From Armigeres subalbatus (lineage: Eukaryota > Arthropoda > Insecta > Diptera > Culicidae), in contig NC_085139.1 in the NCBI RefSeq assembly GCF_024139115.2, forward strand, positions 103,216,158-103,280,157: 64,000 nucleotides of DNA. The letters are read 5' to 3'. This document shows positions 22,901 to 33,715 of this stretch, one piece after another (within the stretch, counting starts at the first letter, position 1; every line of letters begins with the position of its first letter). A program made the translations under genes and the position numbers. The notes beneath the pieces are model-generated. The model ran no database searches. It saw only the letters and a program-made list of their open reading frames with translations, and was not told where the DNA came from.

Positions 22901-24182
22901 AAGAGGCTCAGAAGCCTCCTTTCAAGAGGCTCAGGAAGCCTCCTTTCAAGAGGCCCAGAAGCCTCCTTCAAGAGGCCTCAGAGCCTCCTTTCAAGAGGCT
23001 CAGAAGCCTCCTTTCAAGAGGCTCAGAAGCCTCCTTTCAAGAGGCCTCAAGCCTCCTTTCAAGAGGCCTCAAGCCTCCTTTCCAAGAGGCTCAGCCTCCT
23101 TTCAAGAGGCTCAGAGCCTCCTTTCAAGAGGCCTCAGAGCCTCCTTTCAAGAGGCTCAGAAGCCTCCTTTCAAGAGGCTCAGAAGCCTCCTTTCCAAGAG
23201 GCTCAGAAGCCTCCTTTCAAGAGGCTCAGGAAGCCTCCTTTCAAGAGCTCAAGCCTCCTTTCAAGAGGCTCAAGCCTCCTTTCAAGAAGGCTCAGAAGCC
23301 TCCTTTCAAGAGGCTCAGAGCCTCCTTTCAAGAGGCTCGGAAGCCTCCTTTCAAGAGGCTCAGAGCCTCCTTTCAAGAGGCTCAGAAGCCTCCTTTCAAG
23401 AGGCTCAGAAGCCTCCTTTCAAGAGGCTCAGAGCCTCTCCTTTCAAGAGGCTCAGAGCCTCCTTTCAAGGCTCAGAGCCTCCTTTCAAGAGGCTCAGCCT
23501 CCTTTCAAGAGGCCTGGAAGCCTCTCTTCAAGAGGCCTCAGAAGCCTCCTTTCAAGAGGCTCAGAAGCCTCCTTTCAAGAGGCTCAGGCCTCCTTTCAAG
23601 AGGCTCAGAGCCTCCTTTCAAGAGGCTCAAGCCTCCTTTCAAGAGGCTCAGAAGCTTCCTTTCAAGAGGCTCAGGCCTCCTTTCAAGAGGGCTCAGAGCC
23701 TCCCTTTCAAGAGGCTCAGAAGCCTCCTTTCAAGAGGCTCAGAAGCCTCCTTTCAAGAGCTCAGGCCTCCTTTCAAGAGGCTCAGAAGCCTCCTTTCAAG
23801 AGGCTCAGGAAGCCTCCTTTCAAGAGGCCTCAAGCCTCCTTTCAAGAGGCTCAGAAGCCTCCTTTCAAGAGGCCTCAGAAGCCTCCTTTCAAGAGGCCTC
23901 AAGCCTCCTTTCAAGAGGCTCGGAAGCCTCCTTTCAAGAGGCTCGGAAGCCTCCTTTCAAGAGGCCCGGAAGCCTCCTTTCAAGAGGCTCGGAAGGCTCC
24001 TTTCAAGAGGCTCGGAAGCCTCCTTTCAAGAGGCTCGGAAGCCTCCGTTCAAGAGGCTCGGAAGCCTCCGTTCAAGAGGCTCGGAAGCCTCCTTTCAAGA
24101 GGCTCGGAAGCCTCCTTTCAAGAGGCTCGGAAGCCTCCTTCCAAGAGGCTCGGAAGCCTACTTTCAAGAGGCTCGGAAGCCA
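16912..24182. repeat. Giant 23-bp minisatellite, array 2
   Basis: About 320 tandem units. On the + strand the reference unit is arm GAGGCT, spacer CGGA, complementary arm AGCCTC, spacer CTTTCAA (23 bp). Units at both edges (about 16915-16990 and 23915-24180) are mostly regular 23-mers with CGGA. Interior units carry CAGA instead and vary between 21 and 24 bp through small gains and losses next to the arms. No unit variant contains a stop codon in any + strand frame, so an open frame of 2458 codons (16909-24285) and another of 677 codons (20733-22766) result. They encode only PPFKRLR, LLSRGSE and SFQEAQ type repeats that jump between phases. The reverse complement of the unit fills the hAT element at 41620-43455. 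Confidence 0.95.
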
Positions 24183-24624
24183 CATTTTGCTTTTTCATTG
24201 GTTTATTTTATTCTTATTTTATCTCGAAATAGACGAAGAAGGGAGCAAAAGTCATCCTCAGTTAGGAAGTCAGGAAATCACCTGAACTTGTTATGATTGG
24301 AAATGCCAGTGTCAGTCAGATCGTTGATTGATGTCGGAGTGGCCGGCACTGAAGACGATCATCGCTCCAGGACGGACGGCAATGAGTTCAAATTATGTTT
24401 TCCCTATCCCAATCTCATGTAAAAGTACAAAAACAAAAACTCTTAAGCTTTCTTTTGACACCTGTATGGTAGCTACTCGAGCTTTTCAAGTGGATACAGC
24501 TGACCGTTCCGGATTAAAGGGCATCGCGTAACGAAAGTAAAAACATCAGATGACGCGGTTGGAAATTTCAATTCAGATATTTATTAATCCCATGTGTTGA
24601 CTGCGTCACATAAACAACCGCCGC
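24183..24624. other. Unassigned flank of array 2
   Basis: Unique DNA after the last array unit. A 67-codon frame at 24328-24531 has no recognisable domain. No transposon end is visible at the array border. Confidence 0.45.
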
Positions 24625-24627
24625 GTA

Positions 24628-24998
24628 GGGATCGTTCAAAAATTACGTCCATCGTTTTTCGGCATTTTCAACCCCCCTCCCCCCCTCCTGTCACAATCTG
24701 TCACAAATCACTGACCCCCCTCTCCCCCCTGTACGTACAACTGTAAAATATATAATGGTTTATCTTCTTTGTACACTACTTTCACAAGAAACTTAGTGAG
24801 AATTAACTCCCTTAACAATTCAAATTAAAATATTTTTTAGCTAATCAAATTGTTTCTAAAATGTAATAAGGTATTTTTTCTTATTGGATGTAACACAAGA
24901 CGAGACCCCCCCCCCTCTCCCCCTGTCACAAACTGTCACAAATTCTAGAACCACCCCCCCCCCCCCCCAAAACTTGGACGTAATTTTTGAACGATCCC
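24628..24998. mobile_element. MITE with 24-bp terminal inverted repeats and GTA duplication
   Basis: The ends are perfect inverted copies for 24 bp, starting GGGATCGTTCAAAAATTACG. The flanks carry GTA at 24625-24627 and 24999-25001, so this belongs to the 3-bp-duplication MITE type. Inside are long poly-C runs (24670-24730 and 24906-24968) placed almost symmetrically, an extended imperfect inverted repeat, and no coding frame. Non-autonomous. A 3-bp duplication and G-rich ends would fit a Harbinger-like transposase (inference). Confidence 0.8.
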
Positions 24999-25001
24999 GT
25001 A

Positions 25002-25771
25002 GGGTTACCAAGGGACGTTGAAAACCGCTACGAGTTGGGTCTAAATGGTTCGCATTGTTTAAGTTTTGCGCTCAATCATGTTTCCTCGTCGTGTGGGCTC
25101 CGGAGAGTGTGAGTCGTGGGTCGTGGTGCTTATATGAATCGAGCGAGTCTTATTTGCTTGGCTTTTTTCGGCTCAAGCTTTCACTTTTAAAGGGTCCACC
25201 AACATGTCGTGGGTGCTCGCTCATTCATATGTAGTTTGAATATAATGATGTTGTCATAACATCAGACGTGCCCGAGACAAATCGCTGTTTGATGGGCGAG
25301 ATTAAATGATAATGAGAAGAAGGGATTGGTTGTTATGAAATGTGTAGGTAATTTGAAAGTCTGTTAATTGAATTAAATTTCGATTAAACCTCCGAATTAG
25401 TAATGTGAACAATAAATGACGGTCAATATCACGGCAATGAAAATAAGTTATAGAGAAAAATCATTATGCTGCCGTGCTTCGTCCATTGCAATCTGATCAG
25501 TTTATCTGACGTCCAATACATTTCATTAACAACATCCGGTTCAATACCGACTACGGAACCGCACTGCGGTCTGTATGTGATTAAAAAAATGAATTATTAT
25601 ATTATCCCTCCGGCTCTCTGTTCACCTAACATTCCACTGATGAGCAGTCAACTAGTTGTATCACCCCTACCATGGAATGAACCAGGGCATGATTAAAAAA
25701 AACTTAAATGTCATGTTCTTGAACTAAGTGCATACGTTGCACACTGGGCCAGCAATTAAAAAATTAAGAAA
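25002..25771. other. Unassigned non-coding stretch
   Basis: No recognisable gene, RNA or repeat. A 76-codon frame at 25466-25696 has no domain and unremarkable composition. Confidence 0.45.
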
Positions 25772-25913
25772 CCTTCTGGCAAATATTACAAAAAGTTTCA
25801 ATTACATTGGAACACTGAAAATACACTGGAGCGTATTTTCCACGCGAGCTTCTGTGGCACTGGCGTGTATTTAAGACACCACTGATTACGCAATTGTGAT
25901 ATTTGCCAGAAGG
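25772..25913. mobile_element. Small inverted-repeat element
   Basis: CCTTCTGGCAAATATTAC at 25772 returns as the inverted GTGATATTTGCCAGAAGG ending at 25913 (one mismatch in 18). The inside is 106 bp and non-coding. No clear target duplication is seen, and the right end abuts the next element exactly, so its status as a separate element is uncertain. Confidence 0.45.
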
Positions 25914-26649
25914 CCCGACTAGAAGGTCATATCAAAATTACATCAACCTATGTTATTATGTTACACTAAATTTTTATAACAAAATTTGTTTGAAACATGG
26001 TGCAGGATGTTGTTAAAATATCTTAATTTCTATCAAAAATTACACTACTGTAAACAAAAAACTATCAAATTTTGTTACAATTTTATCATAAAAATAACAT
26101 ATTTTGTTAGAAATTTATAACAGAATCAGATACAAAATATATTGTTTCTGTGCAGATTTTTTTACAGTTCAGAAATTTTTGTTTTTGTCTAAACAAGAAT
26201 ATTTTCCAAGAACATGAAACTAACAACATTACAAATTAGACAACCTTTTCAAATTATATCAGCGTTGTGATATCTATAACTGGGAGACTTTGCTACATCT
26301 ATTTTAATTGCCTACTGTTGGGCAATGCGCAGCGGGCAAGGTGGATCGATCAGGTGGAAGATGACTTGCGGACCCTCCGTAGACTGCGTGGTTGGCGACG
26401 TGTAGCCATGGACCGAGCCGAATGGAGAAGACTCTTATATACCGCACAGGCCACTTCGGCCTTAGTCTGATTAAATAATAATGATTGGGCAATTCGGTGT
26501 TAAGCATTTTTTAAATCATATTATGATAAAATCCTGTTACAACATTTGAAAGATAATGGCTACTAAGAACAAAATTGTATCAAAATAAGTTATAAATATC
26601 ATAATATGTTAAAATTGTGTTCAGTTTCTGTTATGCTCTTCTAGTCGGG
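25914..26649. mobile_element. Inverted-repeat element with nested RTE fragment
   Basis: CCCGACTAGAAGGTCATA at 25914 is matched in inverted orientation by the end TATGCTCTTCTAGTCGGG at 26632-26649. The first 12 bp are perfect, then similarity becomes patchy. The interior is very AT-rich with repeated TTATAACAAAAT-type motifs and is interrupted by the 3' end of an RTE retrotransposon (26318-26490). Non-autonomous MITE-like element. No duplication is obvious. Confidence 0.5.
26318..26470 (+). pseudogene. RTE-clade retrotransposon, C-terminal fragment
   Basis: The translated stretch reads GNAQRARWIDQVEDDLRTLR and continues to an RGWRR..MDRAEWRRLL motif before the stop at 26468-26470. This matches the conserved C-terminal tail of RTE proteins, and the equivalent tail of the RTE copy at 54321-57320 has the same order (QRARW, RGWR, NRALWR). 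Only about 50 residues are left, which is the usual result of 5' truncation during target-primed insertion. The DNA after the stop (AAATAATAATGA) looks like the short simple tail of RTE elements. It has no reverse transcriptase or endonuclease part and cannot be active. Confidence 0.75.
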
Positions 26650-26825
26650 AAGTACTCTCTGCAACGGCTTGAACTATCTGCTTGACTGTTAGTGACATGA
26701 TATATTGTGCAGATAAATTTCGGAATTTCAGAATAAATTTCTGGAGGTCGGAGAAATGGAAATTTGCAATAAAATCATATTTCCTATTTAAAATGTATTA
26801 TTGATCTAATTCTATCATGAACATG

Positions 26826-27335
26826 TAGGGGAGAACGGTCCAAAATGCACCCCTTAAGCTATTTCGATGTTTTCGCCCATATAAACAAAAATATTCAACG
26901 ATTTCAACGTATAGGTGCAAAATTTACAAACCCAGCTACATTTCACAATGATCTCCTATTCAAAACAATAAGGTTTTCATGACTTTCTTACGCATTTAAA
27001 AAATGTTTTAAAAATAGGCCTGGGGCAAAACGCCAGAATGGTGGTCTAAAATGACTCAATTGCATGTAAAATGATGGTGAACGCATGGTTGTTTGTTTTT
27101 TCTTAATGCATTGAACTAAAATCTTACGGATGTGGTGGAAGAATAGCAATTCGTTAAATTTAAGTGAATATGAAGGGATTTTGCTTAATTTTTCCAATGG
27201 AGCTCAATGATGGACAACTGATTATGAATTGTAATGGTAATATTCGTTCAAAAATGTACTACAACAGATTATACGAGTGATTTTATGAGTGAGGCCTTTT
27301 TGCCCCAGGGGTGCATTTTGGACCATTCTCCCCTA
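26826..27335. mobile_element. TA-type MITE, about 510 bp
   Basis: The left end TAGGGGAGAACGGTCCAAAA is mirrored by a right end reading TTTTGGACCATTCTCCCCTA, with GGGGTGCA extending both, so the arms match over about 28 bp with one mismatch. TA at each border fits a TA duplication. The interior is AT-rich and non-coding. A partial reverse-orientation copy lies at 51885-52160, which shows that the sequence is dispersed. Confidence 0.75.
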
Positions 27336-30300
27336 CGTCTAAATTTGGAAGATGATATTAGCATTTCCATATCATTGTATTATTGATGTCAAATTGATAT
27401 TGGTACCTACTATGAAAATCAATAGAATAATAATAATACACGGCAAAGGTACCCCTTTGAATGGTCGCACAGTCAAAAGTGGAAGGCGATCCATAGCCAG
27501 TTGACGGTATGAAGGATCAAAACAGTGTTGTCGGTGGGACGGAGGAAAATAAGCCGTCACAAAAAGTGAAGAAGTTATCCGAGTGGAACAGCTCGGCTGG
27601 AAGCAGCACAATGCTTAGGCAGAGTCAGTGATAAACCGCAGCCTACGAAGCATGTGCTGATACTTGTCGAGGTCGTAAATGAATTGAACGAGGAGTCGAA
27701 GAACCGATTCGAAGGTACAGTATGCGGGCGGAGTATGCCGGATCAAGAAAGCAACCTTATTTTGAAACAGCAATTAGCCGCACGGGAAGAAGTGTCTCGA
27801 TCTCGACGTTTTACAAATTTTAGCGAAAAGCTGTCCTGACGGTCTACAGATCTGGCCGCTGATCATCTCGTTTTTGTACACGATGACGGCAACGAAATTT
27901 TAGAGCAGCTGCAGAACAGTCTGCGGGAATTTGTCAGTTCAGAAGTCGACTCGTTCTATCGAAATTGGTGTCCTATGTAATTTGTGTTCTACAGAATCCA
28001 TGTGGAAAACCAAGTATGTTGCACAAAGTGCTACTGACCAAAGTCACTCCTCCTCCTGTGCCAAAAGGTAATGCGATGAACCAGTAGCTGGTCGACAAGT
28101 TTCCACCGCGTCACAAACAGGACTGAGTGAAAGTGGACTGTGACTGTTAACGATTTACATCACCGGAATCGCTTCGGATGCTGATGTCAGTAGAAAAGGA
28201 AATAGAATATGAGAGCTCTAGAACCCCAGGAATAAAATTTTTGTGCATGTGCTGTGCATGCATCCGTACAGGATCAGAGCGGAGCATCACGGATGTAGAC
28301 TAACGGATCATCCGATCAGGTATTGCGATGTTTTCTGGCAAATAAACGTTGCCAAGTGGCTAAGAGGAAGAAACTGTACGAAATTTACTCAAACAAAAAC
28401 GATGGTTGTCGCTTTCCTATTGGAGATCTGATGCGCGGTGCAAAGCTGTCGAGGAAATCCCATTTTTTATTGTAAAGTAGAGAACGTCTTTACGCCCACC
28501 GGTGGCTTTTTGCAATATGATGGATATCTGCAACTAGACACCTAGAACAGGCAACCGGGGTCGGAACACCGACCCGCTAAACACACCCTGACAAAGACCT
28601 TTTGACTCCCTGGTACCGTCTTTCGGTATTACTTCGGGGTGAGGTCCATGTGATTAAGCGCTCCTTATTTATCGCTATTACAACCATCATACTATTTATT
28701 GAAAAAGGTTACACAGAAAAGAAAAAAAAATAACATGTTACATGAAAAATGATGAAAATAATTGAAATTATTTCAAATTATGTTACTGAAATGAACAAAG
28801 TACACCGCTTCCACACATTAAATTTGCCCCCGATGACATCCGCTTTCTGACCCACTTTCCGAACAATGGCACTATGGGGAATCAGTTGGACGAAAATCAA
28901 AAATCGACTTTCTCCGATTCATACTTTAAGTAGACCTACTAAAAGCTAATGCTTCGGAGCATGAAACCCCAGAATATCAGTCATATGGTTATCGAGATAT
29001 AGGCATCAGAACCAAGCACTTTTTAGATTTTGAAAAACCAGTCATTGTTCAATTGCCAATATCTTCGACTACAGTAACTTTTTTCCAACTCTTTAAAAAG
29101 TTTCTGAAAGCTTATTTCAAGAACTTTCGAGTAGCATGAGAAAAAATAGATACCGCCATCGGGGGTGACAATGGGTCTGGGGTGAGAATGGGTCATCGCT
29201 CTTACCGGCAGCCTGGAGGTAGTAGAGCAAAATCATTCAAAAGGTCTCTTATGTTTTAGTCGTCTTGCCCACAGATACATTCAGTCTATTCTACAAGAAT
29301 TCCAAGTACTTGAAACCAATGGTGCAATTTATCAACAATCCCTGCTTTTGTTTTGTATTTTTCTCTGCTCCTCTTTGCCTATGACGGTGCCTTTCAGTCA
29401 GAACGACAAAGCAGGAGTAGCTTAGCAAACTCGGTTTGCCAACAGCGGGCTGAAGCTGATGATCATTCGGCACAAATTTCCTGTCATTGTCTTTCAAGTG
29501 ATAGTATTTGTTTACTTTATCTTTGATTGTTGCTGCTAACCATTTTCAGTTTTCACTGCTAGGAAGTGAGTGTGAGGAGGGAATGGTATCAATATACAAC
29601 AAATTTCAGTCACTGAGATTGAGAATTCGCACCACTGGTGTCAGGTAGGATTTAGAACATTCGTTAAATCCGAGTTTTTGGTTCTGTTTTTTATGTTCGG
29701 TGAATAAGAGTGCGGTTGAACGTTTTTTGTATATGATGTGAAACATTTGTAAGATCCAGGTTACTTTGTCCTCATTTGGACGGTTCGTAAGTGAATTGAT
29801 GAATATATTTTAATAATTTTTCAGCATATACTGTTATTGACAAACGCTCTATATTGTCGAATAGAGCTCTCTATTATTCACCCTACCCACTAACAATAAT
29901 TTTCCTTCCTGAGACATCTATGAAGGTAGTATGGGTTCCCTGCATCTTCACTAGTAGATGTTGTACTAACATTCCTTCCCTTCCTTCCGTGATTGTAAGG
30001 ACGTGGCCAGGTATACAACTGCTACTGTATAGGAAAAGGTACTAATCCCAAGTACCTATTTGCGACAATATACAGTAGATTGCTCAATTGAGCATTGTAT
30101 AGCCACCCACGATTTGTACAATCACATATGCTATGCTAGGTAAGGTTCAATCAAAGTTACTTGCCTATTTCCGGGGATTAAACCACCCGACTTGGACGTT
30201 AATTTACAATGTTATGAAAACTCATATGTGAATATGTATGTTATGTGGAAGATATTGATTTGGAAAATGTATTGGAGGTAACCACTTTCCCTTCGATGGG

Positions 30301-31140
30301 AAAGCTTAGTTGGTTAAAGCACCAGTCTAGCGTACTGTAGGGTTTTCATAAAGGTAGGGTGTTAAGTAAAGCATTAGATGTCAACGAAGAGCTAACACAC
30401 CAGTTCGGGAACATTCTGATCGCTAGACAGTTATTGTAAAGCAACCTACCGGTTATATTTGCAACTGTATGATTGGTATAAAATTCCTGCTACGGGGCAT
30501 AAAGTCCTTGTCCACGCTGGGGATATAATAATTCATTGACCAGAACCACTTGGAATGTTGACTGAAGAAGTAGCTGAGTGTCAACATAAGCACTTAAAAA
30601 AAGTCGGAGTCATCATGCCAGGAAACCTTTATGAGAGAATAATTTACATGACGTTTTCATTCGTGCTATGAACTCGTTGGATCCTTGATAAGCTCACTCA
30701 ACTTAGGTAACCGACTTCAAAATCAATCTAATCTGGAATATCCAGAAAATGTTCAAAGTTTTTTAGTGACTGAAAGTTCCTGCAGTACAACAGATTCGAG
30801 TTCAGAGAAGATAGAGATGTCCTAGCAGATATTTTAATCGATCTTGAAGAAATAAATGTTGTTGCATTATACTTGTACATCTTGAAGCTTTTATTACATG
30901 AAGTTCGTATAGCTTTCATAGAGCTTTATATTGTATTCCCTTTACTTGATTTGAGGGTTAAGAGTCTGATCCAATTTGAAAAATCCTTCAAAGACAACCT
31001 GTTGCGCTTGTAGATGCAAAGGCCTGTATTCCGCGGAGTCCTTGGGCAACTTAGAACATATGTACAACTCTATACACACAAAAACAATATACAATTTTCG
31101 AGTTCAAACTCTACAGGTCTGTGCTTCTAATCTAATCTAA
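27336..31140. other. Long unassigned stretch with possible gene relic
   Basis: About 3.8 kb without a supported gene. 27640-28440 has a more balanced base composition than its surroundings, and short frames (27654-27839, 28243-28431, both +) break off at stops, which could be a decayed gene or transposon. No domain is recognisable. 29850-30070 looks like a dispersed repeat (contains GTAAGGACGTGGCCAGG). 30300-30350 has a tRNA-like A-box stretch without a convincing B box. Nothing else is identifiable. Confidence 0.4.
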
Positions 31141-31252
31141 TCTCATACTTGCGTAGCCAATACTTGAAAGCATCCTGGAAAATGACGGTTTCTGAATTCC
31201 GTCATTTATCTTTTTATATGGCCAGGCCAACTACGCAGTATGTACCGCACAG

Positions 31253-33715
31253 ATGACTCAACCCTCGCATGGCCTCCCTGCATGCCGCAAGGTATGTATA
31301 GATAACCATGGGATCGCGAAGGCGACTACACCAGCAGGATTCGACAGCAGCCGCAAGGGGGACCCAACAGCGATGAATTCTAACAACACAAAACGTCGAG
31401 GGATGCAGGTGAGGCGAATGGTGGTAAGGAGAACCCTTTCACCAGACGTAGCGGCCTTTAAAGGTCTCCCCAAAGATCTCCGGGTGTAGGCGTTGGGGAA
31501 GTCCGTGGAGGGTCTGAGGAGGTGTCGGTTGAAGTAAAGTTGGACGGCCCCACCCTGACCCGCGTCATCAAATCTGTGATGGCGAATCACGAAGAACGCG
31601 GTGGTCACACGATGGAGGTAGTCACTGAGGTATCCGACGTGATTATGTCGTTCCTAGACAACCGGGTTAAGTACAGCAAGGATCTGAAACTTGCTGTGCA
31701 GGCACTCTGTGCCCTAGTAGTTGAGGCCAAATCGGAGTGGAGGTCCCTACTAGAGGCCAGCAAGAGTGCGGAGAGAGAGCTCCGCAAACTTGTCAAGGAG
31801 CGGAAGCAAGCGGATAAGGACAAAGAGGAGGCAGAATCGAAAATTCGTCTCCTGTCCGAGGGCAAACGACTGGCGGAGAGCCAGGTCGAGGAACTCCGCA
31901 AAAGGATGGCTGTAACAGGGGCGACCCCGAAGCTGAGTAAGGTTACGCAGGAGGCGAACCTGAAAGCAGCTGTCGAGAAGTCCGCAGCCCCGAAGCCAGA
32001 GAAAAGCAAGAAGGTCGAGCAGAAGGATGGCCATTAGGGTGGTTCAAAAAATCGATTTTGCTCCACAGTGCTCATCTGATCCTTTACCATGTTCTGAGTG
32101 TCCTCTGAAAATTTGAGCTCATTTGGATTAAAACTGATTTAGCACAAGCCGTTGCAAGTTTGCATGCAAATTAGTATGGGGAAATTTATTTTTTCATTAT
32201 ACTGTTAATGACGCTTCCCCATCAAGCGCATGTTAAAAGAAAACCTACATAGCTAAAAAGAATACTCAACAGCTTTCACTCAGTGAAAACCGCGTCTTAA
32301 TTAATCGTCCCAATAATTAGTAATCGAATTTAATCTATACCGTGGTTTTCTGGAGCTAATTGCATAACTCATCAACAGGCAACATTGCTGCTCGTGGCGC
32401 GAAAGATAGCACACACAAATTCAGGCTACTATGTTGCACTGCACATTTCAGTGATGCCCTCAAAGAAGTTTAACTAAAGATTCGCAACCTGTCTTAAAAT
32501 CGATTACTAATTATTGGGGCGATTAATCAACATGCGGTTTTCGTTGGGTGAAAGCTGTTGAGTATCCCTTTTAGCTATGTAGGTTTTCTTTTAACCTGCG
32601 CTTAATGGGGAAACGTCATTAGAAGTATAATGAAAAAATAAATTTCTCCATACTAATTTGCATGCAAACTTGAAACGGCTTGTGCTAAATCAGTTTTAAT
32701 CCAAATGAGCTCAAATTTTCAGAGAACACTCAGAACATGGTAAAGAATCAGATGAGCACTGTGGAGCAAAATCGATTTTTTGAACCACCCTAATGGCCAT
32801 CTTAAGCCGGTGAACCCAGTGCCTCCACCATCGAGGACCACTGAAGCTCGCCGGGAGGAAGATCTACCGTGGAGGGAGGTCGTGAATCCCAAAAAGGCGA
32901 GAAGGAAACGGCAGCAGGCCGCAGAGAAAGCGCCAAGCGGAGCGATACGCGCCACTGTTAAGGGTAGAGCCCAGAAGGAGACGGGTGCGCCTTCCAATGT
33001 CAGTGGTAAGCGTAAAGACAGAGGCGAGGCGATTATCGTCAGTACTGACGACAAGAGCTACGCCGAAGTCTTGAAGGCCATGAGAGTTAATGACAAACTC
33101 GCTGGCCTAGGAGAGGATGTCAACTGCATCCGAAGGACGCGGAGAGGCGAGATGATTCTCGTCTTGAAGCGGGATGCTGCTCAGAAGAGTACTGAGTACA
33201 AAAAGTTGACGGAGGAAGTCCTGGGCGATGGGGTTCAAGTAAGAGCCCTATTTCCAGTTTCGAACATCCAGTGCAAGGGCCTGGATGAAGTAACCGAGGT
33301 TAGAGACCTGGTCGACGCACTGAGAGATCAGTGCAATGTCGAGATCCAGAAATCTACGGTTCGGTTACGCAAAAGCTTCGCGGGAATGCAGGTTGCCTCA
33401 TTCCAAGTACCTCACGCTGAGGCCAAAAAGGTAGTGGATAAGGCTAAACTGAAAGTGGGTTGGTCGGTATGTCCGCTAAGTATAAGCCAACCGCTTCAGA
33501 CCTGTTTCAGGTGTCTTGGCAACGGTCATAAGTCTTATGACTGTAAAGGACCTGATCGCAGTAGGCTATGCCGTAGGTGTGGAGCTGAAGGACACCAAGC
33601 TCGCACCTGTCAGGCTGCACCAAGGTGTCTGATCTGTCCCCCGGGTACAGACAACAGACACCTCACCGGTGTCCAGGCTTGTCCGGCCTCTAGAAGGATC
33701 CAGACACGCAGGTAA
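31253..33715 (+). pseudogene. R1-like ORF1 (gag-like nucleic-acid-binding protein), interrupted
   Basis: ORF1 proteins of this clade coat the element RNA. The N-terminal piece (31253-31489) is in a different frame from the rest, so a small indel lies near 31460-31489. The next piece (31462-32034) has a long charged helical stretch, about residues 70-140 of that frame, rich in K/E/R and likely coiled-coil. A 758-bp DNA element then splits the frame after residues KDGH. The remainder continues in the matching phase from the second target duplication (32793) to the TAA at 33713. Near the C terminus are zinc knuckles of CX2CX4HX4C form (CFRCLGNGHKSYDC, then CRRCGAEGHQARTC) followed by a CLIC motif. 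Without the insertion the reading phase on both sides would match. Confidence 0.85.
32035..32792. mobile_element. hAT-like MITE with about 300-bp arms, inserted in ORF1
   Basis: The ends begin TAGGGTGGTTCAAAAAATCG and are mirrored at the right end. The inverted similarity extends for about 300 bp on each side (about 32035-32335 and 32494-32792), leaving about 160 bp in the middle. The palindromic 8-mer ATGGCCAT is duplicated exactly at 32027-32034 and 32793-32800. An 8-bp duplication and TAGGG ends fit a hAT-type transposase (family knowledge). No internal coding frame exists. The host retrotransposon must have been in place before this insertion. Confidence 0.9.

Noticed and set aside
16780..24250. 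hAT terminal repeats bordering array 2
   Set aside because: I looked for CAGCGGTTCTCAACC or its inverse next to both array borders and did not see it. The link to the hAT element rests on the unit sequence only.
16909..24285. A 2458-codon protein-coding gene
   Set aside because: It is the stop-free translation of a 23-bp tandem repeat, with phases shuffled by unit length changes. There is no domain and no non-repeat coding flank, so I treat it as an artefact.
30300..30380. A tRNA gene
   Set aside because: There is an A-box-like stretch (TAGTTGGTTAAAGC), but no acceptable B box and no complete cloverleaf. At most it is a SINE remnant.
31258..32034. Minus-strand frames of 90-134 codons
   Set aside because: They are antisense shadows of the R1-like ORF1.
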